A DNA stretch of 64,000 nucleotides from Sinorhizobium alkalisoli (GTDB lineage Bacteria > Pseudomonadota > Alphaproteobacteria > Rhizobiales > Rhizobiaceae): positions 1,302,001 to 1,366,000 of the forward strand of contig NZ_CP034909.1 in NCBI RefSeq assembly GCF_008932245.1. The letters are read 5' to 3'. The position numbers and the translations under genes were made by a program. A model generated the notes under the pieces. That model did not search any database. It saw only the letters and a program-made list of their open reading frames with translations, and had not been told where the DNA came from. This document shows, one piece after another, positions 1 to 8,442 of this stretch; position 1 is the first letter of the stretch, and every line of letters starts with the position of its first letter.

Positions 1-288
1 GCGGGCTTCGAGGTGCCGCCGCCGCCGGCGACGATGTTCGCCTGGGCAAAGATTCCGGAGAAGTTCCGTCATCTGGGCTCGCTGGAGTTCTCGAAGCTGC
101 TCGTCGAGAAGGCCGATGTGGCGGTCGCCCCCGGTGTCGGCTTTGGCGAGCAGGGCGACGACTATGTGCGTCTGGCCCTCGTCGAAAACGAGCATCGCAT
201 CCGCCAGGCGGCGCGCAGCATCAAGCGCTTCTTCTCGACCGCCGACGAGACGATGCATAATGTCGTTTCGCTGAACACACGCCGTTAG
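1..288 (+). CDS. PLP-dependent aminotransferase, C-terminal end (partial)
   Basis: The reading frame is open from base 1 and stops at 288, so only about 95 C-terminal residues are present. They include a proline-rich stretch followed by MFAWAKIP, then [21 protein letters not shown] and a closing helix with [17 protein letters not shown]. This is the typical end of class I/II aminotransferases of the alanine/LL-diaminopimelate (AlaC-like) type, where the Arg in YVRLAL binds the substrate carboxylate. The PLP lysine lies upstream of the window. It lies about 80 bp before hom on the same strand, which fits an amino-acid biosynthesis neighbourhood. The exact substrate cannot be read from this fragment. 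Confidence 0.8.
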   Translation, partial: AGFEVPPPPATMFAWAKIPEKFRHLGSLEFSKLLVEKADVAVAPGVGFGEQGDDYVRLALVENEHRIRQAARSIKRFFSTADETMHNVVSLNTRR

Positions 289-371
289 AAAGCGGGACTT
301 GAGCCGCTTCTCACGCCGAAATCGGCCCCGTCCGCGTGGCGGGGCGCCTTCTACCCGTTAGGAACCTTGCT

Positions 372-1691
372 ATGGCAGATGCCCTCAAAATCGGCGTTGC
401 GGGCTTGGGCACGGTTGGTGCCTCGCTCGTCCGGATTGTCCAGGAACGTCAAGAGATGCTGGCAACCACGTGCGGAAGGGCGATTGAAATCGTTGCCGTG
501 GCCGCGAGGGATCGCAATAGGGATCGCGGGGTCGATCTATCGAAGGCCGCCTGGCATGAGGACGCCATTGCCCTTGCCTTGGAAGCCGACATCGATGTTT
601 TCGTCGAACTGATGGGCGGCGCCGGAGATCCGGCCTATGCATCGGTCAAGGCGGCGCTGAACCGCGGCATCCATGTCGTCACCGCAAACAAGGCGCTCCT
701 TTCGGCTCACGGTATCGAGCTTGCCGGTATTGCGGAGGAGCGTGGGGCGCTGCTCAATTACGAAGCTGCCGTTGCCGGCGGCATTCCGGTGATCAAGGCG
801 CTGCGCGAATCGATGACGGGCAACACGATCTCGCGCGTCTACGGGATCATGAACGGGACCTGCAACTATATCCTGACGCAGATGGAGAAGGAGGGGCTCT
901 CCTTCGGGGATTGCCTCAAGGAGGCCCAGCGTCTCGGCTATGCGGAGGCGGATCCGGCCTTCGACATCGAAGGTAACGACACGGCGCACAAGCTATCGAT
1001 CCTGACGAGCCTTGCATTCGGCACGGCGATCGCAGCTGACGACATCTATCTCGAGGGCATCACCAATATCTCGATCGAGGACATTCATGCGGCCGCCGAT
1101 CTCGGCTATCGCATCAAGCTGCTCGGCGTGGCCCAGCGTACCGAAAGCGGCATCGAGCAGCGCGTCCATCCGACCATGGTGCCCTACGATTCCGTCATCG
1201 CTCAGGTCGATGGCGTGACCAACGCAGTCGCGATCGAATCCGACATTCTCGGCGAACTCCTGATGGTCGGCCCCGGTGCCGGCGGCAACGCCACGGCCTC
1301 GGCCGTGCTGGGCGATATCGCAGATATTGCCAAGAGCCGTCCGGGCGCGCAGCACGTGCCCGCCTTCGGGCGCCCGGCAACGGCGCTGCTTCCCTATAAG
1401 CGCGCACGCATGCGCAGCCATGAAGGCGGGTATTTCATCCGCCTGAAGGTCCTCGATCGCACGGGCGTGTTTGCGAACATCGCCGGGCACATGGCCGAGA
1501 ACGACATATCTCTCGAATCGATCATGCAGCATTCCACCCACTACCTGGATGCCGCCGAGCCGAAGACGATCATCCTGGTAACGCATGCGACCTTCGAGGC
1601 CTCCGTGCGCCAAGCGATCTCTTCGATCAGGGGCGAGGGCTATCTCGTCGGCGAGCCTCAGGTGATCCGGATCGAGCGCCCGAAGCCGTAA
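372..1691 (+). CDS. hom: homoserine dehydrogenase
   Basis: This 439-residue enzyme reduces aspartate semialdehyde to homoserine, the branch point to threonine and methionine. The N-terminus has a Rossmann GLGTVG motif. The family signature GIMNGTCNYIL is followed by GYAEADPAFDIEGNDTAHKL, which holds the substrate-binding acids and catalytic lysine. The C-terminus is an ACT domain beginning near LKVLDRTGVFANIAGHMAE, expected for feedback control by threonine. An upstream in-frame GTG exists at 336, but the ATG at 372 has a good AGGAA ribosome site 8 bases away and gives the usual family length. The gene is monofunctional, with no aspartokinase fusion. It follows the aminotransferase gene and precedes recJ. 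Confidence 0.95.
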   Translation: MADALKIGVAGLGTVGASLVRIVQERQEMLATTCGRAIEIVAVAARDRNRDRGVDLSKAAWHEDAIALALEADIDVFVELMGGAGDPAYASVKAALNRGIHVVTANKALLSAHGIELAGIAEERGALLNYEAAVAGGIPVIKALRESMTGNTISRVYGIMNGTCNYILTQMEKEGLSFGDCLKEAQRLGYAEADPAFDIEGNDTAHKLSILTSLAFGTAIAADDIYLEGITNISIEDIHAAADLGYRIKLLGVAQRTESGIEQRVHPTMVPYDSVIAQVDGVTNAVAIESDILGELLMVGPGAGGNATASAVLGDIADIAKSRPGAQHVPAFGRPATALLPYKRARMRSHEGGYFIRLKVLDRTGVFANIAGHMAENDISLESIMQHSTHYLDAAEPKTIILVTHATFEASVRQAISSIRGEGYLVGEPQVIRIERPKP

Positions 1692-1826
1692 GCCTCACGC
1701 CTCTTCGATTAAAACTGTTGAGAAACCGCTGAAGGACGTGTCTTCCGCGGCGTGGCTGCTGGCCGGCCGGTTTTTCCCCGCCGAAATCTTCGTTAAGAAC
1801 GGGGGAACTTCGCACGGGTAGGCAAG

Positions 1827-3629
1827 ATGGACGTATTGGCGGATCCCATCCAACGGGCGTTTCTCGGCGTCGAGCAATCGGTCAGCGGTCAGCGTTGGGT
1901 CTCGCGTCTCGATCAGGCGGGGCAGAATCGGGCGTTGGCGATCAGCCAGGTCCATGGCCATTCCGAGCTCATCGCTCGGGTGCTAGCCGGCCGGGGCGTG
2001 AGCCTGGACGATGCGGCGGCTTTCCTCGATCCGACGCTCCGCGCGCTGATGCCGGATCCGGACGCCCTGACCGATTGCCGCAAGGCGGCGGAGCGGCTGG
2101 CGCATGCGATCCGGCGCGGCGAAAAGGTGGCGATCTTCGGCGATTACGACGTCGACGGTGCGGCATCATCCGCGCTCATGCTGCGTTTCCTGCGCCACTT
2201 CGACCTAAGGGCCGAGATCTATATTCCTGACCGCATCTTCGAAGGTTATGGTCCGAACTCGCAGGCGATCGAGCAATTGATCGACAATGGCGCCAATCTT
2301 ATCGTCACGGTCGATTGTGGCTCGACCAGCCATGAGTCGCTCGCAATAGCCGCCGAGCGTGGGGTCGACGTCGTCGTCATCGATCATCACCAGGTCGGCA
2401 CTGCGCTTCCTCCCTGCCATGCGTTGGTCAACCCGAATCGCGAGGACGATCTGTCGGGGCAGGGGCATCTTTCAGCGGCCGGCGTCGTCTATCTGGTACT
2501 CGTCAACACGCTGCGCGTCCTGCGCCTCGCGGGCGGCGCACGGACCGCTTCGTTCGACCTGCTGGCGCAGCTCGACCTCGTCGCGCTGGCGACCGTCTGC
2601 GACGTCGTGCCGCTTAAGGGCCTGAACCGCGCCTATGTCGTTAAGGGGCTGATCGCTGCGCGGCACATGGGCAATCCGGGCCTTGCGGCCCTGCTGCGCA
2701 AGGCGGCGATCGGCGGGCCGGTGACGCCCTATCATCTCGGTTTCCTGATCGGACCGCGCATCAATGCCGGCGGGCGCATCGGCGACGCCGCGCTTGGCAG
2801 CCGACTCCTGACGCTTGACGACGCTTCGGCCGCGGAGGCCATTGCCGGGCAGCTCGACGAGCTCAACCGCGAGCGCCAGGCCATGGAAGCGGCCATGCTC
2901 GCCGAAGCCGAGGCGGAAGTGCTGGCCGAATACGGAACGGGCGAGGGTGCCTCGGTTATCGTCACCGCGCGGGAAAACTGGCATCCCGGCATCGTCGGGC
3001 TCATCGCGGCGCGCATCAAGGAAAAGTTCCGCCGGCCGGCCTTTGCCATCGCCTTCGACCCGAACGGCAAGGGCACCGGCTCCGGCCGTTCCATCAATGG
3101 CTTCGACATGGGCAGGCTCGTGCGTGCCGGGGTCGAGAACGGTTTGCTCGTGAAAGGCGGCGGCCATGCAATGGCGGCGGGGTTGACGGTCGAGCGCGGC
3201 AAGCTCGGCAAGCTTCGCCGGTTCTTCGAGGAACACGCCGAGAGCACTGTTCGCGATCTGGTCGCCGTCCAGACGCTTAAAGTCGACGGTGCGCTTGCGG
3301 CCGCCGGTGCGACGCTCGGACTCGTCGATCTCCTGGATCAGGCAGGCCCCTATGGCTCCGGCCATCCGCAGCCCCTGTTCGCCTTTCCCCAGCACCGTCT
3401 GCGCGACAGCAGGCAGGTCGGCGCCAATCACGTGAAGGTGACGCTCGAGGGCCAGGATGGCAGCCGGATCGACGGCATCGCGTTCCGGGCAGCGGGAACG
3501 CCGCTTGGAGACTTCCTGCTCGGAAAAAGGGGTTCATTGATCCATGTTGCCGGATCAATTTCGGCCGATCTCTGGCAGGGATCACGGCGCGTCCAGGTGC
3601 GGGTGACCGACGCGGCCAGGGTCGACTGA
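1827..3629 (+). CDS. recJ: single-stranded-DNA-specific exonuclease RecJ
   Basis: This 600-residue 5'-3' single-strand exonuclease acts in recombination and mismatch or base-excision repair. The DHH phosphoesterase motifs are intact: FGDYDVDGAASSA with metal-binding Asp near residues 106-110, VTVDCGST, and DHH at 186-188. The motif ATVCDVVPL follows, and the DHHA1 domain has GGGHAMAAG. A C-terminal OB-like nucleic-acid-binding region follows. Length and motif order match the bacterial family. It is preceded by 135 bp of intergenic DNA after hom and followed by the tRNA-Glu array on the opposite strand. Confidence 0.95.
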   Translation: MDVLADPIQRAFLGVEQSVSGQRWVSRLDQAGQNRALAISQVHGHSELIARVLAGRGVSLDDAAAFLDPTLRALMPDPDALTDCRKAAERLAHAIRRGEKVAIFGDYDVDGAASSALMLRFLRHFDLRAEIYIPDRIFEGYGPNSQAIEQLIDNGANLIVTVDCGSTSHESLAIAAERGVDVVVIDHHQVGTALPPCHALVNPNREDDLSGQGHLSAAGVVYLVLVNTLRVLRLAGGARTASFDLLAQLDLVALATVCDVVPLKGLNRAYVVKGLIAARHMGNPGLAALLRKAAIGGPVTPYHLGFLIGPRINAGGRIGDAALGSRLLTLDDASAAEAIAGQLDELNRERQAMEAAMLAEAEAEVLAEYGTGEGASVIVTARENWHPGIVGLIAARIKEKFRRPAFAIAFDPNGKGTGSGRSINGFDMGRLVRAGVENGLLVKGGGHAMAAGLTVERGKLGKLRRFFEEHAESTVRDLVAVQTLKVDGALAAAGATLGLVDLLDQAGPYGSGHPQPLFAFPQHRLRDSRQVGANHVKVTLEGQDGSRIDGIAFRAAGTPLGDFLLGKRGSLIHVAGSISADLWQGSRRVQVRVTDAARVD

Positions 3630-3701
3630 CGCTGTCCCGACATAGAATTGTCGAATCCGTGCCTTGCGAGGCTTTCCTGAAGTTTCCTGTGAGGTGGGAA
3701 G

Positions 3702-3777
3702 TGGCACGCCCAACGGGACTCGAACCCGTGTTTCCGCCGTGAAAGGGCGGCGTCCTAGACCGCTAGACGATGGGCGC
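3702..3777 (-). tRNA. tRNA-Glu (anticodon TTC), copy 1
   Basis: Read on the minus strand, the 76-base gene runs from the GCGCCCA acceptor arm to TGGGCGT, discriminator G and an encoded CCA. The anticodon loop is CTTTCAC and the T-arm contains GGTTCGAGTCC. The sequence is identical to the copies at 4127 and 4417. Confidence 0.97.
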
Positions 3778-3787
3778 GCATTAAAGC

Positions 3788-3832
3788 GTTACAGCATTCC
3801 TTGTGCATCAAAATGATGCGCAACGCCGTAAG
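3788..3832 (-). repeat. RIME-like nested palindrome in the tRNA-Glu 1 leader
   Basis: The outer arms are GTTACAGC and GCCGTAAG (imperfect). The inner hairpin is TGCATCaaaaTGATGCG. The element lies between the -10 box (3842-3847) and the 5' end of the mature tRNA (3777), so it should be transcribed in the precursor leader. Its layout matches the palindromes at 4213, 4506, 21291, 44373 and 61031. Confidence 0.6.
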
Positions 3833-3841
3833 ACGAGGTGG

Positions 3842-3870
3842 CTTATAGAGACGGCCTCGGATTCCCGCAA
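3842..3870 (-). promoter_or_regulatory. sigma-70 promoter of tRNA-Glu 1
   Basis: On the minus strand: -35 TTGCGG (3865-3870), a 17-base spacer, and -10 TATAAG (3842-3847). The same -35, spacer length and -10 occur upstream of the tRNA-Glu genes at 4127 and 4417, which supports function. Confidence 0.8.
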
Positions 3871-3969
3871 GGGACCACACGTCGGCCTGGACGATTTTTT
3901 CTGTATAACGGCCTGGAAAACGCTAAGCAGGTCGACTGCGACCGAGCCGGCCGCTTCTGCCTGACGAGT

Positions 3970-4044
3970 TGGTACGCCCAACGGGACTCGAACCCGTGTT
4001 ACCGCCGTGAGAGGGCGGCGTCCTGACCGCTAGACGATGGGCGC
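3970..4044 (-). tRNA. tRNA-Glu (anticodon CTC)
   Basis: The 75-base gene has an encoded CCA and anticodon loop CTCTCAC. It is the same as the TTC isoacceptors except for the anticodon, one base fewer in the D-loop, and small stem changes including a TACCA rather than TGCCA 3' end. It sits between two TTC copies and has a different leader. Confidence 0.96.
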
Positions 4045-4088
4045 CTACCAACCCGGCCAAACCGCAATCACGGCAGCCGGAAGCCGAC

Positions 4089-4118
4089 ACGATAAAGGAA
4101 AGAAAGAGATTTTGGCAA
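4089..4118 (-). promoter_or_regulatory. probable sigma-70 promoter of tRNA-Glu (CTC)
   Basis: On the minus strand: -35 TTGCCA (4113-4118), an 18-base spacer, and -10 TATCGT (4089-4094). It is unlike the strongly conserved promoters of the TTC copies, and the leader lacks their palindrome. Confidence 0.5.
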
Positions 4119-4126
4119 GCAGGAAA

Positions 4127-4202
4127 TGGCACGCCCAACGGGACTCGAACCCGTGTTTCCGCCGTGAAAGGGCGGCGTCCTAGACCGCTAGACGATGGGC
4201 GC
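4127..4202 (-). tRNA. tRNA-Glu (anticodon TTC), copy 2
   Basis: This 76-base gene is identical to the copy at 3702-3777, with an encoded CCA. Its 5' flank (4203-4300) is nearly the same as that of copy 1, so gene plus promoter were duplicated as a unit. Confidence 0.97.
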
Positions 4203-4212
4203 GCATTGAAGC

Positions 4213-4257
4213 GTTACGGCAATCCTTTGTGCATCCAAATGATGCGCACGCCGTAAG
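4213..4257 (-). repeat. RIME-like nested palindrome in the tRNA-Glu 2 leader
   Basis: The outer arms GTTACGGC and GCCGTAAG pair well, and the inner stem is TGTGCATCcaaaTGATGCGCA. It occupies the interval between the -10 box at 4267 and the tRNA 5' end at 4202, as in copy 1. Confidence 0.6.
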
Positions 4258-4266
4258 TCGAGGTGG

Positions 4267-4295
4267 CTTATAGAGGGGCGTTTGGATTCCCGCAA
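4267..4295 (-). promoter_or_regulatory. sigma-70 promoter of tRNA-Glu 2
   Basis: -35 TTGCGG (4290-4295), a 17-base spacer, and -10 TATAAG (4267-4272) on the minus strand. It is identical in hexamers and spacing to the promoters at 3842 and 4560. Confidence 0.8.
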
Positions 4296-4416
4296 GTGTG
4301 CAAAAGCGATTATTTTGATTTTCCTGCGGAAGTTTAAGAGCATTGCTTCATGACCTTAGCAAAGGCTGGCGCGTGCATGCGCTTCTGAAGTATCCGCAAG
4401 TATTGAGATGGAAGAG

Positions 4417-4492
4417 TGGCACGCCCAACGGGACTCGAACCCGTGTTTCCGCCGTGAAAGGGCGGCGTCCTAGACCGCTAGACGATGGGCGC
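4417..4492 (-). tRNA. tRNA-Glu (anticodon TTC), copy 3
   Basis: This 76-base gene is identical to copies 1 and 2, with an encoded CCA. It is the promoter-distal (rightmost) member of the array. Confidence 0.97.
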
Positions 4493-4505
4493 CTACTGTG
4501 ATGTG

Positions 4506-4549
4506 CTGCAGCGATCTTTGCGTGTCTGAAAAGACGTGCGGCGCTGCAG
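4506..4549 (-). repeat. RIME-like palindrome in the tRNA-Glu 3 leader
   Basis: The perfect outer arms are CTGCAGCG and CGCTGCAG, and the inner stem is around GTCTgaaaAGAC. The inner part is closer to the intergenic elements at 21291 and 61031 than to the leaders of copies 1 and 2. It lies between the -10 box and the tRNA. Confidence 0.6.
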
Positions 4550-4559
4550 GACGAGGCGG

Positions 4560-4588
4560 CTTATAGAGACGGCTTCGGATTCCCGCAA
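4560..4588 (-). promoter_or_regulatory. sigma-70 promoter of tRNA-Glu 3
   Basis: -35 TTGCGG (4583-4588), a 17-base spacer, and -10 TATAAG (4560-4565) on the minus strand. It lies about 100 bases beyond the 3' end of the peptidase gene at 4689, which is also read on the minus strand. Confidence 0.8.
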
Positions 4589-4688
4589 GTGGAAAACTTC
4601 ATTTTCTTTCAGAAAAGTGACGACCGGATCGGGAGCCCCTCGCTTATCGCCCGTGCGTCCTTCAAGATTCTTTCCAAATATCGATACG

Positions 4689-6011
4689 CTAGCCTTTGCG
4701 GCGACATCGCCAGTTCCAGTCCCTTTGCGGGCCGATGTCGATATGCACGGATTCGGTATGGCAATAGGTGCCGACGCCGCCGCGGCCGGGCAGGTTGCGC
4801 AGGTAGTCGGCCAGCTCCCATTTGCTTACGCCTTTCACCTGGATATCTGCCGCCTCGCAGCGCGTATGCAGGGATTGCCGTTTCCGGCTGGCCTTGATGG
4901 GACGAAGCCCGGACGTGACCATGACCCTCTGGCCATAGCGCTGCTCCACCATCTTCAAGAGCTGCAGCAGCTCGGGCTTGAAGCAGCCCGTTTCCACCTT
5001 CTCCGTCTGCAAAACGAGCCCGCTTGGCGCAAGCCGGGCAAGCCCGGAGAGAGTGGCGACTTCGACCGGCTCGTCGTCCTCGGCCATATGGTCCGCATGT
5101 TCCATATTGAAGAGCGGCTTCATGTTGACGCCCGGCAACGAATTATAGGCGAGGGAGGCCACCTGCGGTCCCGGCGCATCATTGGCCGTGGTCGTCTTCT
5201 TCTCGGAGGCCTGCGTATTGCGCGTGCCGCCGTTGCGTGGCTTCTCCTTGCGCTTGGGTGCGAAGAGGCTTGCGAAGCTCCAGGCCTTGGATGTCCTTTC
5301 CGGTTCCGATTTGCCGGAATCGGTCACCGGGGCGGAAAGCATCTCGGGCTGCAGAATCTGGTCCGCGGAGGCGACCTCTACCGGCTGAAGCGCCGCCGAG
5401 ACTTCGCCGGCGAGTGCGGCTCCTGCACTGAGCGGCAATGGAACCGTGGCGGGCAGATTATCTTCGGCCGCTGTCGCCGATACCGCAACTTTCTCGGCAG
5501 CGATCGGGGCCGTGGCCGGTGATTCGTTGCTAGCGCCCTGCTGCGGCAGGATCACCGGCTGCGCTGGCGGCTGAGCTGTACCGAAGAGACTATTGGTCGT
5601 CGCATTAATGGCTGGCCGGGGGCCGGGCGCATCCTGTTCGGCCGGAAAGGCCGCGGACGCCGGCGCTTGTCCGTAGATGCTCGACGATGCGGCACGCAAC
5701 GCGGTGCTCTGCATCGTCAATCCCTGTTGCAGGGCAGTCGCGTCCGGGCCGGCTTGTGCCGGCACGTCCTCGCCCTGCAGCGGCGTGGACCCTTCGTCGC
5801 TAAGCGCGACAACGTTACCCTCTGGCGTGCTGGCTTCGTTATCGGCGGGAGCGGCTTGCGAGGTGGACTGCTGGAGATCTTGCGGATTCAACCCGTCGCC
5901 TTCGGCAATCGCCGAGACGCAGCCGGTGAGCGCCAACAGCGATACGGACAGTGCCGTGGCGCGTCCGATCGAGAGGAGCGGCCATCTTGAGCCTATATGC
6001 TGCAATGTCAT
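4689..6011 (-). CDS. M15/DUF882-type murein peptidase, lipoprotein
   Basis: The predicted protein has 440 residues. The N-terminus has a hydrophobic signal ending in LALTGC, a lipobox, so it is probably a lipoprotein anchored by Cys31. A long low-complexity Ala/Pro/Glu/Ser-rich linker follows. The last ~120 residues form a peptidase M15 (YcbK/DUF882) domain, with VTSGLRP, SLHTRCEAADI and YCHTESVHIDIGPQRDW. The His and Asp in these motifs are the expected zinc ligands of D-Ala-D-Ala-type carboxypeptidases. By family it should trim peptidoglycan peptides in the periplasm, but the substrate is not proven. The long linker would let the domain reach the cell wall. Confidence 0.8.
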   Translation of the reverse strand: MTLQHIGSRWPLLSIGRATALSVSLLALTGCVSAIAEGDGLNPQDLQQSTSQAAPADNEASTPEGNVVALSDEGSTPLQGEDVPAQAGPDATALQQGLTMQSTALRAASSSIYGQAPASAAFPAEQDAPGPRPAINATTNSLFGTAQPPAQPVILPQQGASNESPATAPIAAEKVAVSATAAEDNLPATVPLPLSAGAALAGEVSAALQPVEVASADQILQPEMLSAPVTDSGKSEPERTSKAWSFASLFAPKRKEKPRNGGTRNTQASEKKTTTANDAPGPQVASLAYNSLPGVNMKPLFNMEHADHMAEDDEPVEVATLSGLARLAPSGLVLQTEKVETGCFKPELLQLLKMVEQRYGQRVMVTSGLRPIKASRKRQSLHTRCEAADIQVKGVSKWELADYLRNLPGRGGVGTYCHTESVHIDIGPQRDWNWRCRRKG

Positions 6012-6364
6012 TACTCCGCACTACTCGCATCCCTTTGCCCGTTCGAGCACGGCATGCGTCAAGTCTCGGCTCCGACCGACGGCCGGAACAGACACCTATT
6101 CCCTTGCGGCGAAAAACGAAGCGCCGCGCGATAGCCCAGGCCAAGTAAAGGGCTCGCCGCGCGCATGTCGATACGCGGGCATCAGCCCCGTTTCAACTTA
6201 TGGCTCGGCAAGTTGAAGGGACGTCCGATTCGTAAATCTGGACTAACCTATTCCGCCGACGAAACCCATCTGAAAGCCGGGCGATCCGCCCGGGCCTCGC
6301 TCGATTGAATCAATACTTTGCCACTCTCGCGTCGTGAAATTGTGAGTCTTGGGTTGCGCGAGGC

Positions 6365-6805
6365 TTACCAGGTTCCGGTATTGGGCATGGAGGCCCAGGG
6401 TTCCTCGATCGGCAGGTGACCGCCCTTCTGCAGGATCTCGATCGAGATGCCGTCGGGCGAGCGGACGAAGGCCATATGTCCATCGCGCGGCGGGCGGTTG
6501 ATCGTGACGCCGTTGTCCATCAATTGCTTGCAAAAGGCGTAGATGTCATCAACCTCATAGGCGAGGTGACCGAAATTGCGGCCGCCGGTATAGTCCTCCG
6601 GGTCCCAGTTGTAGGTAAGCTCGAGGCAAGGGGAGGCCTCGCCCTTTGCGCGCTCGAGATCACCGGGGGCGGCAAGGAAGACGAGGGTGAAGCGGCCTTT
6701 CTCGTTTTCGATCCTGCGAATTTCCTGAAGGCCGAACAGCGTGCAATAGAAGTGGAGAGCCTGGTCCAGACTTTTTACGCGAACCATCGTGTGCAGATAT
6801 CGCAT
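6365..6805 (-). CDS. gloA: lactoylglutathione lyase (glyoxalase I)
   Basis: This 146-residue VOC-fold enzyme converts the methylglyoxal-glutathione hemithioacetal to S-lactoylglutathione. The start is the methionine of [13 protein letters not shown]. Upstream in-frame residues do not fit the family. Metal ligands are visible as His5, Glu62 (PCLELTYNW), His80 (NFGHLAYEV) and Glu123 (GISIEIL). The phrase [17 protein letters not shown] is characteristic of bacterial GloA. It is a single gene, convergent in position with no operon partner, and lies upstream of the oppositely oriented cold-shock gene. Confidence 0.92.
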   Translation of the reverse strand: MRYLHTMVRVKSLDQALHFYCTLFGLQEIRRIENEKGRFTLVFLAAPGDLERAKGEASPCLELTYNWDPEDYTGGRNFGHLAYEVDDIYAFCKQLMDNGVTINRPPRDGHMAFVRSPDGISIEILQKGGHLPIEEPWASMPNTGTW

Positions 6806-6999
6806 TGGATTGTCCCTGTTTTGCGGAAGATGGCGTATACTTAAGCGCCGGCAAGCCAGAGGCAAGGCTGTGCCGTCATAAATGGTCCCGGCCAAAATAT
6901 GTTGAGGGACTTGCGCAGGCGCGGCGGGACGATGTTATTCTGGTCCATAAGAATCAGTTAACCGTATTGCAGAGTCGCGCGTAACGAGGGGCTGGGAGA

Positions 7000-7578
7000 A
7001 TGGCGGACAGGACATCTTCAAAAGGCGTCGTCGAGAATGATGACTATGCCAGCGACGCTCTTGATCTGATCGAGATTACCGGCGTGATCAAGTGGTTCGA
7101 CGTTGCGAAGGGTTTCGGCTTCATCGTCCCCGACAACGGCATGCAGGATGTGCTGTTGCATGTGACCTGCCTCAGGCGCGACGGTTACCAGACGGTCCTC
7201 GAAGGCGCGCGAGTCGTCGCTCTTGTCCAGAAACGGGACCGCGGGTACCAGGCCTTCCGCGTTCTTTCCATGGATCAATCGACCGCGGTTCACCCGTCGC
7301 AACTGCCGCCGGTACGCACGCACGTGCAGGTAACGCCGACGAGCGGGTTGGAGCGGGTCCTCGTCAAGTGGTTTAATCGCACGAAGGGTTTCGGCTTCCT
7401 GACGCGTGGCGAGGGGACCGAGGACATATTCGTGCACATGGAGACCTTGCGGCGCTTCGGCCTTACGGAGCTGCGTCCGGGCCAGGTGGTGCTCTGCCGC
7501 TTCGGCGACGGCGAAAAGGGGCTGATGGCCGCGGAGATCCACCCGGATGGCCCGACGCCCAACAATCGGTCGCATTGA
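7000..7578 (+). CDS. double cold-shock-domain protein
   Basis: The 192-residue protein has two cold-shock domains in tandem. The first starts near residue 28 (GVIKWFDVAKGFGFIV). The second is near residue 121 (VLVKWFNRTKGFGFLT). Each carries the aromatic RNP1 core KGFGF for single-strand RNA or DNA binding, and a HV-type RNP2 (LLHVTCL, IFVHMETL). Such double-CSD proteins are typical of alphaproteobacteria and act as RNA chaperones or antiterminators. The start ATG follows a GGGAG site. The stop codon overlaps the next gene's start (TGATG), implying translational coupling. Confidence 0.9.
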   Translation: MADRTSSKGVVENDDYASDALDLIEITGVIKWFDVAKGFGFIVPDNGMQDVLLHVTCLRRDGYQTVLEGARVVALVQKRDRGYQAFRVLSMDQSTAVHPSQLPPVRTHVQVTPTSGLERVLVKWFNRTKGFGFLTRGEGTEDIFVHMETLRRFGLTELRPGQVVLCRFGDGEKGLMAAEIHPDGPTPNNRSH

Positions 7579-8069
7579 TGCCGTCACTGCTCAAGACGCT
7601 TGCAAGAAGCGCCTTGGCGGCGCTTTTTTTGTTTTCGTGGCTCGCAATCTCGGCTGCCGCGGATGTCTCCTTTGAGAGGCGGCAACTGAAACTGGTGACC
7701 GGCCAGGGCCGGACACACAGCTTCACGGTCGAACTGGCCGTCGATCCGGACCAGCGCGCGCAGGGCTTGATGTACCGTCGCCAGATGGCGCCGGATCGCG
7801 GCATGCTGTTCGATTTCGGCGAGACGCGGCGCGTGATGATGTGGATGAAGAATACTTACCTGCCGCTGGACATGCTGTTCGCCGCCGCCGACGGCACGGT
7901 GCGGCATATCCACGAGAACGCGGTACCCCTTTCGGAATCCATCATCGATTCGCGAGAGCCGGTGGTGTTCGTGCTTGAGCTCAACGCCGGCACGGTGAGA
8001 CGACTCGGGATCAAGCCGGGTGACCGGCTTTCAGGCGCCGGGATCGTGCCTGCAGGCGGCGCACAGTAA
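7578..8069 (+). CDS. DUF192 family exported protein
   Basis: The 163-residue protein has an N-terminal signal segment (ALAALFLFSWLAISAAA) followed by a DUF192 domain. That domain shows the family hallmarks QGLMYRRQMAPDRGMLFDF, MMWMKNTYLPLDMLF and VLELNAGTVRRLGIKPGD. The function of DUF192 is unknown, and it is probably periplasmic here. The ATG overlaps the stop of the cold-shock gene by one base, with an alternative TTG one codon upstream. Confidence 0.85.
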   Translation: MPSLLKTLARSALAALFLFSWLAISAAADVSFERRQLKLVTGQGRTHSFTVELAVDPDQRAQGLMYRRQMAPDRGMLFDFGETRRVMMWMKNTYLPLDMLFAAADGTVRHIHENAVPLSESIIDSREPVVFVLELNAGTVRRLGIKPGDRLSGAGIVPAGGAQ

Positions 8070-8216
8070 TCGTGGTCTGCAGGCAGATACCGCCGATAGG
8101 GTAGCGACGAGTCGGGATTCCGCTCGTCTGCCAAGCCGCACGGCACCGCCCGCCCGTCCCGGGTAAATTTCATGTTGCAGGCGCCAGACGAAGCGTGTAT
8201 CTCCGCCGCAATGGTA

Positions 8217-8293
<77 letters not shown>

Positions 8294-8350
8294 TCTAAAT
8301 ACCGAAAATCATTAGAGCGTCAGGTCGCAGAGCCTCATTGCGCGCGCAGA

Positions 8351-8402
8351 CACAGCGCCGCGCGTCTTTTCAGACATCTAAGTGCGCTGCACTCTTTTGA
8401 AA
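8351..8402. repeat. RIME-like mosaic element, degraded
   Basis: This shares CACAGCGCCGCGCGTCTTTT with the element at 21291, then diverges within the second arm. It lies just beyond the 3' end of the mttB-like gene. Confidence 0.5.
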
Positions 8403-8442
8403 CCGCGCCATACTTTCGCCCGCGCCCGATTGTAACAACCGG

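Noticed and set aside
1695..1790. GGCCGGCC plus T run after hom as a terminator
   Set aside because: The palindrome is self-overlapping without a proper loop, and the T run is short. Evidence is too weak to list.
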